DNA of 64,000 bases from Gammaproteobacteria bacterium. Its GTDB lineage: Bacteria > Pseudomonadota > Gammaproteobacteria > Nevskiales > Nevskiaceae. How positions within the stretch are numbered: the stretch's first letter is position 1; each line of letters begins with the position of its first letter. The DNA lies in the NCBI GenBank assembly GCA_026398815.1, contig JAPLSA010000015.1, positions 62,001 to 126,000 of the forward strand, given 5' to 3'. The notes under the pieces are model-generated. The model searched no databases. It was given only the letters and a program-made list of their open reading frames with translations, and had not been told where the DNA came from. Below, in pieces: positions 19,749-28,409 of the stretch. The translations under genes were made by a program, and so were the position numbers.

Positions 19749-19763
19749 GGATGCCAGCAGCCG

Positions 19764-20306
19764 CTACTGATGAAATGGACACTTCTCATCATCGGCCGAG
19801 GTTGCGGAGGGACCCTCCGACATATCCGGTGTGGACGACGAATCTGGAACAAAGTCCTTGAACAACGCCGTGCTGTTCGGGAGGCAGGGCATCACCGGGA
19901 AGATGTAATCGCACTTCGGGCAGGGGGTCGCGAGGACCTTCTGTTCATCAGCAAGCTCATAACGCGTGTCTGCGACATGGCCGCAGCAAGGGCAGACACG
20001 AAGCAGTCGACTGCCTTGCAGTTCGAAGTTGTTGATGATGTCTTCCATGATCGCGCCATTGGCAGCCCACTGTTTGGCATGCTTGTGGTAGGTCGACAGG
20101 TGCCAGTCGTTCAGCGCCTTCTTGCTGATCCAGAAGCTGACTTCGTTGAACCAGGTCGGATCGTCGGGATGGACCCACCAGGTCAGGTGGAGAAAGCCCG
20201 GAAGCTTCATCAGGTGAGGGCGCGTGCCGGCGAAGAGCATCTTGAATTTTTCGTATCCATCAGGCGACGAGAATCGGACACGCTGCATGCTCAGGTAGAT
20301 GGCCAC
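19764..20306 (-). CDS. ABM-like domain fused to CxxC zinc ribbon, unknown function
   Basis: 180 residues. The first 100 look like the dimeric alpha-beta barrel of antibiotic-biosynthesis-monooxygenase-type proteins (KLPGFLHLTWWVHPDDPTWF, then SKKALNDWHLSTYHKHAKQW). A four-cysteine ribbon follows, CPCC at 105-108 and CPKC at 129-132, rubredoxin- or zinc-ribbon-like, and the protein ends KCPFHQ. I know no characterised protein with this arrangement. It is divergent from the MocR gene (190-base gap) and upstream of the DUF1329 gene, so regulation by that MocR protein is likely by analogy. A redox or metal-dependent small-molecule enzyme is one reading, not shown. Confidence 0.7.
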   Translation of the reverse strand: MAIYLSMQRVRFSSPDGYEKFKMLFAGTRPHLMKLPGFLHLTWWVHPDDPTWFNEVSFWISKKALNDWHLSTYHKHAKQWAANGAIMEDIINNFELQGSRLLRVCPCCGHVADTRYELADEQKVLATPCPKCDYIFPVMPCLPNSTALFKDFVPDSSSTPDMSEGPSATSADDEKCPFHQ

Positions 20307-20496
20307 TTGTGAGTGCTCTGGCTTTCGCAGTCGACGTGACTGCCAGCGAAGTATTGAATCGGCTCAGGCCTGCTTGTAGAGCCAAGTCATGAATATTTCG
20401 TGGTGCCAGCATCCGCCGGGGGTTGCTGCGCTAACCTGTTGCCGTCCGGTTCATTCACGTCTTCCGGCACCCTGACCGGCAAGGACCCGATACCGA

Positions 20497-21993
20497 ATGG
20501 AACTGCTCATCGTTGTCGACCGATCAAGCCCGCGACTGCTGCAGATGCAGCTGTACGACGAGCTGCGGCGGCTGATCCTGTCGGGGGTCGTGGCTTCCGG
20601 TCAGCGTCTGCCTTCGAGCCGCAAGGTCGCCGAGCAGCTCGAACTTGCTCGCAACACCGTGGTGCTTGCCTACGAGCGGCTGGTCGTCGAAGGCTATGTC
20701 GTGTCGCGCGAGAAGGCCGGGTTCTTCGTCAACGACCGGCTGCCAGATGCCGCGATGCTGATCAGGAACGGACACGTCCAGGAAACATCCAGCAATGGCC
20801 GAATCCGGGTCGGCAAGATTCCGACCTTCTCCGGGCGTTCACCGTCGCTGTGGACCGACGCTGCCCAGCGCCCGCCGCTTGACCTGTTCGTGGGCCGACC
20901 GCTGCGCAGCAGCTTCCCGCTGACCTTCTGGCGTCGTGCAGCGTCACGGCATCTGGCGCGGCTATCGGCGGGGCTCACCGAGTACGGCGATCCCCGAGGG
21001 CTGCTTCGGCTGCGGACCGCGATTGCCGGCCACCTGAAGGCGACCAGGGGCATTTCCGCCGATCCGGACCAGATCGTCGTCACGTCCGGCATCCAGGGCG
21101 CCCTGAACCTGATTGCCCGCGTGTTTCTGGCGGGGCGCAGCCCGCAGCGGGTGGCCATCGAAAACCCCTGTTATCAGGGCGCGGCCTATCTGTTCGCGAG
21201 CTACGGCGCCCAGTTGCATCCGGTGGATGTCGATGACAACGGGCTGATCGTGTCGCAGCTTGATCGCTACACCGGCAGCCTGATCTATGTGACGCCCTCG
21301 CATCAGTTCCCGACCGGTTACACGATGCCGCTCGATCGTCGACTGCATCTGCTCGACTGGGCGTACCGCACGGGTACCTACGTGATCGAGGACGACTACG
21401 ACAGCGATTTCCGCTACGACGGTGCGCCGCTGACCGCGCTGGCCGGCCTCGACCGCAGAGGGCGCGTGATCTACCTCGGCACCTTCTCGAAGTCGATCGG
21501 TGCCGGCATGCGGCTGGGCTATGCCGTGCTGCCGCAGCACATCATCGAGCAGGGACGCATCGTCAAGGCGCTGCTCGACAACGGCGCCCCGTGGCTCGAA
21601 CAGGCGGTGCTTGCCGATTTCATCGAGCAAGGCGAATTCCTTCGCCACCTGTACCGGATCCGGCAGCTGTACCTGTCCGCGCGCGACGTGCTGGTTGCGG
21701 AAATCCACCGGCATTTTCCGGGCAGCGTGCTGTCCGGTATCGAGTGCGGCATGCACATCATGTGGCAGCTGCCGGAATGGGCGCCTGCGGCGGCCGAGTT
21801 TCAGCGACTCGCCGCTGAGTGTGGTGTCGGCCTGTACAGCCTGTCGGCCGCCGCCGGATATCAGTTCAATGCGGCATCGCGCTACGGGCTGAGGTCGATG
21901 GTGGTGGGCTACGCCTCGCTGACCGCTCAGCAGATTCGCGAAGCGATCGGCCGCCTGGCGACAGCGGTACAGGCGAGTCATGCGCCCCGCTGA
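20497..21993 (+). CDS. MocR/PdxR-type regulator
   Basis: 498 residues with a GntR-type winged helix (residues about 10-85; GQRLPSSRKVAEQLELARNT) and an aminotransferase-fold domain. The PLP lysine is residue 332 in TFSKSIGAGMRLGY, preceded by EDDYDSDFRYDG. Such regulators normally control the gene transcribed away from them; here that is the ABM/zinc-ribbon gene and probably DUF1329 downstream. The intergenic gap of 190 bases would hold the shared promoters and operator. Lower GC than the flanks, as for the rest of the island. It is a separate gene from the MocR protein at 8636 and only distantly alike. Confidence 0.9.
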   Translation: MELLIVVDRSSPRLLQMQLYDELRRLILSGVVASGQRLPSSRKVAEQLELARNTVVLAYERLVVEGYVVSREKAGFFVNDRLPDAAMLIRNGHVQETSSNGRIRVGKIPTFSGRSPSLWTDAAQRPPLDLFVGRPLRSSFPLTFWRRAASRHLARLSAGLTEYGDPRGLLRLRTAIAGHLKATRGISADPDQIVVTSGIQGALNLIARVFLAGRSPQRVAIENPCYQGAAYLFASYGAQLHPVDVDDNGLIVSQLDRYTGSLIYVTPSHQFPTGYTMPLDRRLHLLDWAYRTGTYVIEDDYDSDFRYDGAPLTALAGLDRRGRVIYLGTFSKSIGAGMRLGYAVLPQHIIEQGRIVKALLDNGAPWLEQAVLADFIEQGEFLRHLYRIRQLYLSARDVLVAEIHRHFPGSVLSGIECGMHIMWQLPEWAPAAAEFQRLAAECGVGLYSLSAAAGYQFNAASRYGLRSMVVGYASLTAQQIREAIGRLATAVQASHAPR

Positions 21994-22276
21994 GGACAGT
22001 CACATGGACCTGGATCCTCGACCGGCGAGCACGCAGCTGGCGCCATAGGCCGTTCGCGACGCTGCGATTCGGCATTCCGCGGCCCGATGGCTGAGCGCTG
22101 GATGCCCGGGCCGCGGCGGGCTCGCGATCTGGCCCCATGATTTATTTCTCCACTGGTTCTTTTCCGGGGCCGGCGTGACGAGGATGCTGAGGACGAATCG
22201 GTTGGCAATCCAGGTCGCGATCTCGCGACGGGTGTTTCCGATTGCAGGATTCCTTTATCGCGACAGGAGAGACCCG
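21994..22276. other. Intergenic region before the bicupin gene
   Basis: 283 bases with no gene I can support. It should hold the bicupin promoter; no clear hexamers or hairpins are visible. Confidence 0.5.
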
Positions 22277-23143
22277 ATGGGCATCAATGAAACCGGCATC
22301 ACCGCATCACCGTCGACCCACAAGGTGCATGGAGGTACGGCGGCACCCGCGGCCAACCAGTGGATTCCATTTGCATGGGACGAGCCACGGCTGGGCCATC
22401 AGACGCACGGCGAAATCGCGGTGATCCGGCACCATGGCACCTCGGGCATGCTGCAAGCCGGGTTCTGGCGGACTTCGTCGACCTCGCCCGGCGCCCGCGC
22501 CGATGGTTCGCATACGGTCGTGTATTCCTCGCCGCTCGGCGACGAGACGGCCTGCGTGCTCGAAGGCACGGCAACGCTGACGGTGACGTCCACGGGCGAG
22601 AAATTCCACATCGCGCCGGGGTCGATCGTCAGCAGTCCGAAGAACCTGGAAGTGACCTGGGAAATCAGCAGCCCTTACTTCAAGAAGTACTGGTGCATCT
22701 TCAACGGCAGCGCCGATACGGCCAACCCGCCGCGCGAGCTGAAGATCAGCAACATCAATGACAACCCGCCGGATTGGCAGACATACCACTTCGTCGAGCC
22801 CGGCGAAGGCCCACAGGTGGCCGGCGAATTGTTCTTCATTCGCGAAGGCGGCAGCACGGGCACGATGCTCAGTGGCATCTGGCGGTCCGGCAAGGGCATC
22901 CCCGGCAGTCATGTCGACGCGGCGGGCGCTCTGACCACGCCTTACACCGGCGTGCTGGGCGACGAAACGATCCTGCTGCTGGAGGGTGAGGTCGAGGTGA
23001 CGGAGACGCTGACCGGCATCAAGCACTCATTCCGGGCGGGTGATGTCATCGGCCTGGCATCGGGCATGCACGTGACCTGGGTATCGAAAGGTCCGTTCTC
23101 GAAGAAGCTCTGGGTCATCACCCGCGACAGTCTTCCAGCCTGA
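22277..23143 (+). CDS. Bicupin protein, EutQ/DUF861-like
   Basis: 288 residues made of two similar cupin halves (about 45-170 and 185-285). Matching pieces are [16 protein letters not shown] / [33 protein letters not shown] / [17 protein letters not shown] and FKKYWCIF / FSKKLWVIT, so it arose by internal duplication. The style (ExxxLLEG, then APGSIVSSP, then a K-W tail) is that of the DUF861 cupins found in ethanolamine utilisation and ureidoglycine enzymes. Few of the usual cupin histidines are present, so metal binding is doubtful. ATG 22277 is preceded by AGGAGA at ideal distance. It is a candidate member of the neighbouring MocR island. Confidence 0.78.
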   Translation: MGINETGITASPSTHKVHGGTAAPAANQWIPFAWDEPRLGHQTHGEIAVIRHHGTSGMLQAGFWRTSSTSPGARADGSHTVVYSSPLGDETACVLEGTATLTVTSTGEKFHIAPGSIVSSPKNLEVTWEISSPYFKKYWCIFNGSADTANPPRELKISNINDNPPDWQTYHFVEPGEGPQVAGELFFIREGGSTGTMLSGIWRSGKGIPGSHVDAAGALTTPYTGVLGDETILLLEGEVEVTETLTGIKHSFRAGDVIGLASGMHVTWVSKGPFSKKLWVITRDSLPA

Positions 23144-23292
23144 CAGTCGGCGGTCATCGTCACCACGCTACTGCGTGTCGACACCGGGTCGGCGTAGACC
23201 TGGACGCCAGGGCGGCGTGGACTAATTCGTCCACGCTCCCTGGCGGTTCGTCGCGCCGCGTGGTGCTCGACGGCATTGCGCGCTCAGGATCC
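23144..23292. other. Intergenic region with long inverted repeat
   Basis: No gene is seen between the bicupin stop and the LuxR-like frame. The notable content is the inverted repeat at 23205-23245, annotated separately. Confidence 0.5.
23205..23245. repeat. 16-bp inverted repeat after the bicupin gene
   Basis: CGCCAGGG-CG-GCGTGGAC, a TAATTC loop, then GTCCACGC-T-CCCTGGCG: sixteen paired bases broken only by a small internal bulge. There is no T run, so it is a weak candidate for a rho-independent terminator; it could be an mRNA stabiliser, a mobile-element remnant or a binding site. Confidence 0.75.
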
Positions 23293-23916
23293 ATGGAATC
23301 AATCTCGATGCTCGCTGCCCATCAATTCGCGGAATCCGCCGGCAAGCCCGTTGCGCATGAACAGCGGCAGGGCCAGAGGATTGCATCGGCATCAACGGTT
23401 CCAATGAACGGCAGGTCAGACGCGGATCATCATGCCGAGCACGCCTGCGCCGCTCCGCCGCTGCCGATGCCGCGATCCAGACGAAAAGAGGCCGGCCGCG
23501 CACTCGATGGCGCGCGTGGCCGGTCGCGTGCAGCCGACCTCGGCGCCACGCCTGTTGCCGGGTCGGCCTGCGATCGGGGCAGCCCATCCGGCGTGATGCA
23601 TCTGGTTTCCCACCTGCTTCGCAAGACGGAGTCTTCCCAGATACTGGCGATGCAGCGGCTGATCGAGCCGCTGACTCCGCGTGAGCTGGAAGTGCTGGAT
23701 CTGGTGTGCGACGGAGATTCGAATCTGGATATCTCGGCACGCCTCGGCATCAGCCTGTCCACGGTCAAGTATCACGTGCTTCAGATCTACGGAAAGCTGG
23801 GTGTGGCGCGCCGTACGCAGGCGGTCGCAATCGGCGTTCATCTCAAGCTCGTGCAACCGGCGTGGTTGTTCGAGTGCCCCGGGCCTGCACTGTCCATCGA
23901 AGTCGCGTCCGACTGA
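23293..23916 (+). pseudogene. LuxR/MalT-type HTH fragment
   Basis: The last 85 residues are a clear LuxR-type helix-turn-helix: [20 protein letters not shown], then [20 protein letters not shown] and [16 protein letters not shown]. This is closest in style to the C-terminus of MalT-like ATP-dependent activators. The preceding 100 residues are low in hydrophobic structure, rich in Arg/Ala/Ser and match no sensor domain, so I read this as a truncated regulator. An internal ATG at 23596 would give a 106-residue DNA-binding-only protein that could still function. The start is therefore uncertain (23260 GTG, 23293 ATG or 23596 ATG). Confidence 0.6.
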
Positions 23917-24150
23917 TCGGACCTTGCCCCTTTCGGTCATCGTCGGTGGCCGTCGCAGTTCGGCAACATCTTTTCTCTGGAGGCCGGAGACACGTCGCCC
24001 GCACGGTCGTGCGATGTCGGCACGCATGAGTGACTCCACCGTCTGCATCCACGCGTGTGGATCGCGCGTAGGAAATGACGCGGGCATTGCCGCGAGACAG
24101 CCCCGCAAGACGTGCTCAGGACCCATGCGAATCCACTGGAGATAAAGAAA

Positions 24151-24990
24151 ATGTCAATTGCCAGGAACCTGCTACTTGCTTCCGCTCTCGGCTTCGGCGC
24201 CGTCGGCAGCGCTTCGGCGCTGACCGTGGTCGGCGCCACCAGCAGCAACCAGCTGATCATCTTCAACGACGCCGCCACGCCGTCGATCGCGCTGCGTGCG
24301 CGGCTGACCGGCTTCACTGCCGGCGACACGGTGCTGGCGTCGATCGACTACCGCGCGCAGGACGGCGCGCTGTACGGCCTCGGCAATGCCGGCGGCGTGT
24401 ACCGGATCGACGAAGTCACCGGCGTGATGACCTATCTGCACTCCTTGCAGGTGCCGCTGGAAGGCAGCCGCTTCACGGCCGATTTCAATCCGGCTGCCGA
24501 TCGTCTGCGCATCGTCAGCGATACCGGCCAGAACCTGCGCCACAACGTCGGCACCGGCATCACGCTGGTCGATGCGCCGCTGAACTATCCGCCGGGCACG
24601 CCGCTGAACACGGTCGGCCCGGTGGCCAGCGGCATCGTCGCGGCGGCGTACACCAACAACGATCTGGTCACCACGACTGGCACCACGCTGTTCGCGCTCG
24701 ATGCCAACCTGAACCAGCTGGTCGTGGTGACGCCGCCGAACAACGGATCGCTGGCGGCGATCGGCCAGGTCGGCGTCGACATCAGCGCGATGACCGCGTT
24801 CGACATCCTGAGCACGACCGTGGACGGCGTGACCGATTCGAACCTCGGCATCGTGGCGCTCAGCAACGGCGTCAACGGCGGCTCGCTGAACACCATCAAC
24901 CTGCTGACCGGCAAGCTGACGCCGATCATGTCGACGGCCAACAGCGTGGCGGTCGGCCGCCTGATCGGCATCTCCGCGCCGGCGCAGTAA
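24151..24990 (+). CDS. Secreted DUF4394 protein
   Basis: 279 residues with a signal peptide (MSIARNLLLASALGFGAVGSASA). The mature protein reads as beta-propeller-like repeats: TVVGATSSNQLIIFN, IDYRAQDGALYGLGNAGGVY, FTADFNPAADRLRIVSDTGQ, ISAMTAFDILSTTVDG. This is the DUF4394 family of exported proteins of unknown role, here near its usual single-domain length. ATG 24151 has GGAG ten bases upstream. It stands alone, followed by a strong terminator. Confidence 0.85.
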   Translation: MSIARNLLLASALGFGAVGSASALTVVGATSSNQLIIFNDAATPSIALRARLTGFTAGDTVLASIDYRAQDGALYGLGNAGGVYRIDEVTGVMTYLHSLQVPLEGSRFTADFNPAADRLRIVSDTGQNLRHNVGTGITLVDAPLNYPPGTPLNTVGPVASGIVAAAYTNNDLVTTTGTTLFALDANLNQLVVVTPPNNGSLAAIGQVGVDISAMTAFDILSTTVDGVTDSNLGIVALSNGVNGGSLNTINLLTGKLTPIMSTANSVAVGRLIGISAPAQ

Positions 24991-25023
24991 GGCGTCCGCC
25001 GCGCACGGCAGCCTGGCTGCCGA

Positions 25024-25057
25024 CGAAACGACCGGCCTCGCGCCGGTCGTTTCGTTT
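25024..25057 (+). terminator. Rho-independent terminator after DUF4394 gene
   Basis: CGAAACGACCGGC and GCCGGTCGTTTCG form a 13-base perfect stem around CTCGC, followed by TTT. It lies 33 bases after the DUF4394 stop. Confidence 0.85.
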
Positions 25058-25147
25058 GTGCGGTCGCCGGCTGCTGCGCCGCCGTTGCCGATGCGGCTGC
25101 CGGCCCCGCATCATCGACGCCGATCCCATTCCGCCAGGGCACCGAAC

Positions 25148-25801
25148 ATGGCCGTGTCGACGCTTCCCGCTGCCGTTGCTGCACCTCGCCGGCGACGGCA
25201 CCTCGCGGCCCACGCGCTGGCGCTGCTGCTGGCGATGGCGCTGTCGGCCTGCGTGCCGACCCTGGTGCAGCCGCATGATCCGGCACTGGTGGCCGGTGTC
25301 GAGGCGCTGTACGCCAGTGCCACCGAGATGATCGACAGCGGCGTCGCAGTCAGCCCGCGGACCGATGCCGAGCGCGAGGCGATCCGCCCGGCCAGCCGTT
25401 CGGAGGCGCATTTCAACCACTACGCCGCGCGCTACGACGCGCTGATCCGCAGCTCCGATCTGATGATCCTGCGGGCGATGGCCGGCAGCGGCACGGTTGG
25501 CGACACCGGCCAGAAGCTGCAGGGCCGGATCGAGCAGGTGATCGAGAACGCCATTCCGAGCGTCTGCGCCGAGCTGACCGAAACCTTCAACGAACTGGGC
25601 GCCAGCAGCCTGACGGTACGCAACCACGTCGACCTCAAGTGCCTGCTGACCCGCTGGAAAGAGCAGCACGCCGATCCGGCGCTGACGCGCGGCAGCCTGA
25701 TCCTGAAGCGCGCCAACTGGGAAGCGCGGCGCGCCAGCCTGTTCCGCGTGGTGCTGGCGATCCAGCGCGCCGAACTGGCCAAGCAGCCGTCGCCGCGCTG
25801 A
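25148..25801 (+). CDS. Putative lipoprotein of unknown function
   Basis: 217 residues with a positively charged N-terminus, a hydrophobic run (HALALLLAMALSAC) ending in a lipobox LSAC near residue 35, then a largely alpha-helical mature part with conserved-looking NHYAARYDALIRSS and QKLQGRIEQVIENAIPSV segments. I do not recognise a family. It is followed after 34 bases by a small soluble gene on the same strand, presumably co-transcribed. Envelope location is inferred from the lipobox. Confidence 0.62.
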   Translation: MAVSTLPAAVAAPRRRRHLAAHALALLLAMALSACVPTLVQPHDPALVAGVEALYASATEMIDSGVAVSPRTDAEREAIRPASRSEAHFNHYAARYDALIRSSDLMILRAMAGSGTVGDTGQKLQGRIEQVIENAIPSVCAELTETFNELGASSLTVRNHVDLKCLLTRWKEQHADPALTRGSLILKRANWEARRASLFRVVLAIQRAELAKQPSPR

Positions 25802-25835
25802 TTCCTTCCACCGCCGCCCACGCAGGAGCCCGCAC

Positions 25836-26186
25836 ATGGCCACCACCATCAATGGCGTCAACTTCACCCAGGTCGGCAAGGAGGCGCTCGACGCCGTGCG
25901 GCTGATGCTCGATGACCCGAGCACCTGGAAATCGCTGAAGGACATCCTGCAGAACGTCGCCGACGGCCTGACCGCCGACATCAAGTTCATCGCCCGCAAG
26001 CAGCTCGGCGGCGAGTTCAACGAAGACGATGCCCGGGTCTATCTCGAAGACCAGAAGACCATCGCCCGGGTGCGCATCCGCTCCGTGGCGATCATCACCT
26101 TGCAGCTGGCCGAGAAAGTGCTGAACGCGCTGCTCGACGTGTTTCGCGGCGCGGCCCGGAAAGCGCTCGGCTGGACCGTGCTGTAG
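25836..26186 (+). CDS. Small helical protein of unknown function
   Basis: 116 residues, no signal peptide. Predicted mostly helical, with an amphipathic first half (VGKEALDAVRLMLDDPST) and a hydrophobic C-terminal helix (AIITLQLAEKVLNALLDVF). ATG 25836 is preceded by CAGGAG at good distance. It follows the lipoprotein gene closely and ends 12 bases before the convergent priA stop. No family is recognised; a partner role with the lipoprotein is plausible only from position. Confidence 0.58.
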   Translation: MATTINGVNFTQVGKEALDAVRLMLDDPSTWKSLKDILQNVADGLTADIKFIARKQLGGEFNEDDARVYLEDQKTIARVRIRSVAIITLQLAEKVLNALLDVFRGAARKALGWTVL

Positions 26187-26198
26187 CGGCGGGCGCGT

Positions 26199-28409
26199 TC
26201 AGAACAGGTCGCCCGGGTCGACATCGAGCGACCAGCGGTGGCGGCTCTGCTGGCCGAGCCGTTCAAGCGCCGGCAGCCAGCCTTCAAGGCACCGATGCAG
26301 CGCGCCGCGAGACGCACTCTTGAGCAGTAGCTGGCCGCGCTGGAAGCCGGCGCGGCGGGCCATCGTCGCCGGCGCCGGGCCCAGCACGTCAATTGCGGCC
26401 GTTGCCGGCAGCAGCGCCCGCGCTTCGCGCAGGAAGGCCATCACCTCGCTTTCGCTCCGCGCCTCGACTCTCAGCAGCGCCAGATGCGCGAACGGCGGCA
26501 GCCCGAAGTCCCGGCGTTCGGCCATCAGCGCTTCGGCGAAGGCCGGATAGCCGCGGGTCACCAGCAGCTTCAGCAGCGGATGCTCGGGGTGGTGGGTCTG
26601 CAGGATCACCTCGCCCGGCTCGCCGCCACGGCCGACCCGGCCGGCGACCTGGGTGACCAGCTGGCCCATCCGTTCCAGCGCCCGGAAATCGCTGCCGAAC
26701 AGCGCCTGGTCGACATCGACCAGCCCGGCGAACTGCAGGCCGGCGAAGTCATGACCCTTGGCCAGCACCTGGGTGCCGACCAGCACGTCGACCGCGCCGG
26801 CCTGCATGTCGGCCAAGAGCTTGGCGAGTGCGGCGCCGCTTTTCAGGCGATCGGAATCGACCCGCTCGATGCGCGCTTCCGGGAAGCGCAGCGCCAGCGC
26901 GTCTTCGATCCGCTCGGTGCCCTGGCCGATCGGCACCTGCCGGCCGCCGCAGTCCGGGCAGGCCGGCGGCTGCGGCTCGACATGGCCGCAGTGGTGGCAG
27001 GCCAGCCGCTTGCGGGCGCGATGGACAACCAGCCGTGCATCGCAGTTCGGGCACGGCATCACGTAGCCGCAGTCGTGGCACAGCAGCACCGGCGCGTAGC
27101 CGCGGCGGTTCAGGAACAGCAGCGACTGATGGCCCTGTTGGAGATGGCGGGCGACGGCGTCGACGATGGTCGGGCTCAGGCCGTTCTCCAGCACTGCATG
27201 GCGGACATCGAGCAGGTGGATGCGCGGCGGCGGCGTGTCGTGCACGCGGCGGTCGAGCTTCAGGTGGACATAGCGGCCGTCCTGGGCGTTGCGCAGCGTT
27301 TCCAGCGACGGCGTGGCGCTGCCGAGCACCACCATCGCGCCGGCATCGCGAGCGCGGACGATGGCGACGTCGCGGGCGTGGTAGCGCAGGCCGTCCTGCT
27401 GCTTGTAGGAGCCGTCGTGTTCCTCGTCGACGATCACCAGTTGCAGGCGCGGCATCGGCACGAACACCGCCGAGCGGGTGCCGACCACGATGCGCGCCGC
27501 GCCGCTGGCGGCCGCCAGCCAGTGGCGCGCGCGTTCGGCTTCGCCGAGGCCGGAGTGGAAGCTGGCGACGCCGTCGCCGAAGCGCGCCTTGAAGCGCGCC
27601 GCCAGCTGCGGCGTCAGACCGATTTCCGGCGCCAGCACCAGCACCTGACCGCCGGCGGCCAGCACCGCTTCGGTCAGCCGCAGGTACAGCTCGGTCTTGC
27701 CGCTGCCGGTCACGCCTTCGAGCAGGCTGACGCCGAAGCGGCCGATGCCGGTGGCCAGCGTCGCCAGCACCTCGGCCTGCGGCGCGGTCAGCGGCAGCGG
27801 CGGCTGCAAGGCGCGGGGGATGCCGTCGTCGGTGCAGCGTTCGACCCAGCCGGCGTCGAGCGCCCGCTTCACGGCGGCGGCGCTGCCCGGCAGCTGGCTG
27901 CGAACGGTGGCGACGGCGCAGGGGCCGGGAGCCAGCAGTGCCAGCAGCGCGCGCATCGCGGTCGACCGGCGCGGCACCTCGGGCAGGGCGGCGCGGCCAG
28001 CGGCGGTCAGCTGCAGGCCGTCCGGCGGCCGGATCGCCGGCTGCTCGCCACGGCGCAACGGGCCGGGCAGGGCGGCGGCGATCACTTCCCCGAGCGGGTG
28101 CAGGTAGTAGTCGGCCGTCCATCGGCACAGCGCCAGCAAGGCTTCCGACAGCAGCGGCTGGGCATCGAGCAGCGCGCTGACCGGCTTGATCTCGTAGTCC
28201 GGTGGCGGCTCGTCGCGGACCGGGCCGACCACCACGCCGATCAGCTCGCGGCGCGCGAACGGCACCCGGACCCGCTGGCCGGGGTGCAGCGCCGCCACCA
28301 GCGCGTCCGGCACGGTGTAGTCGAACACCCGACGCAGCGGCACCGGGACGGCGATCGTGACCAGCTTCACCGGGCCTGCCCGGAACACCGCAGCGATCGC
28401 GTCCGACAC
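26199..28409 (-). CDS. priA: Primosomal replication helicase PriA
   Basis: 736 residues. PriA restarts stalled replication forks by binding branched DNA, unwinding it 3'-5' and loading the primosome. The N-terminal DNA-binding part begins AVPVPLRRVFDYTVPD; Walker A GVTGSGKTELY lies near residue 238 and the DEAH-type box DEEHD near 328. A two-zinc cysteine cluster follows from about residue 444: CHDCG, CPNC, CHHC and CPDC. Helicase motifs such as QVAGRVGRG follow. Full family length. It converges on the small helical gene. Confidence 0.95.
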   Translation of the reverse strand: MSDAIAAVFRAGPVKLVTIAVPVPLRRVFDYTVPDALVAALHPGQRVRVPFARRELIGVVVGPVRDEPPPDYEIKPVSALLDAQPLLSEALLALCRWTADYYLHPLGEVIAAALPGPLRRGEQPAIRPPDGLQLTAAGRAALPEVPRRSTAMRALLALLAPGPCAVATVRSQLPGSAAAVKRALDAGWVERCTDDGIPRALQPPLPLTAPQAEVLATLATGIGRFGVSLLEGVTGSGKTELYLRLTEAVLAAGGQVLVLAPEIGLTPQLAARFKARFGDGVASFHSGLGEAERARHWLAAASGAARIVVGTRSAVFVPMPRLQLVIVDEEHDGSYKQQDGLRYHARDVAIVRARDAGAMVVLGSATPSLETLRNAQDGRYVHLKLDRRVHDTPPPRIHLLDVRHAVLENGLSPTIVDAVARHLQQGHQSLLFLNRRGYAPVLLCHDCGYVMPCPNCDARLVVHRARKRLACHHCGHVEPQPPACPDCGGRQVPIGQGTERIEDALALRFPEARIERVDSDRLKSGAALAKLLADMQAGAVDVLVGTQVLAKGHDFAGLQFAGLVDVDQALFGSDFRALERMGQLVTQVAGRVGRGGEPGEVILQTHHPEHPLLKLLVTRGYPAFAEALMAERRDFGLPPFAHLALLRVEARSESEVMAFLREARALLPATAAIDVLGPAPATMARRAGFQRGQLLLKSASRGALHRCLEGWLPALERLGQQSRHRWSLDVDPGDLF

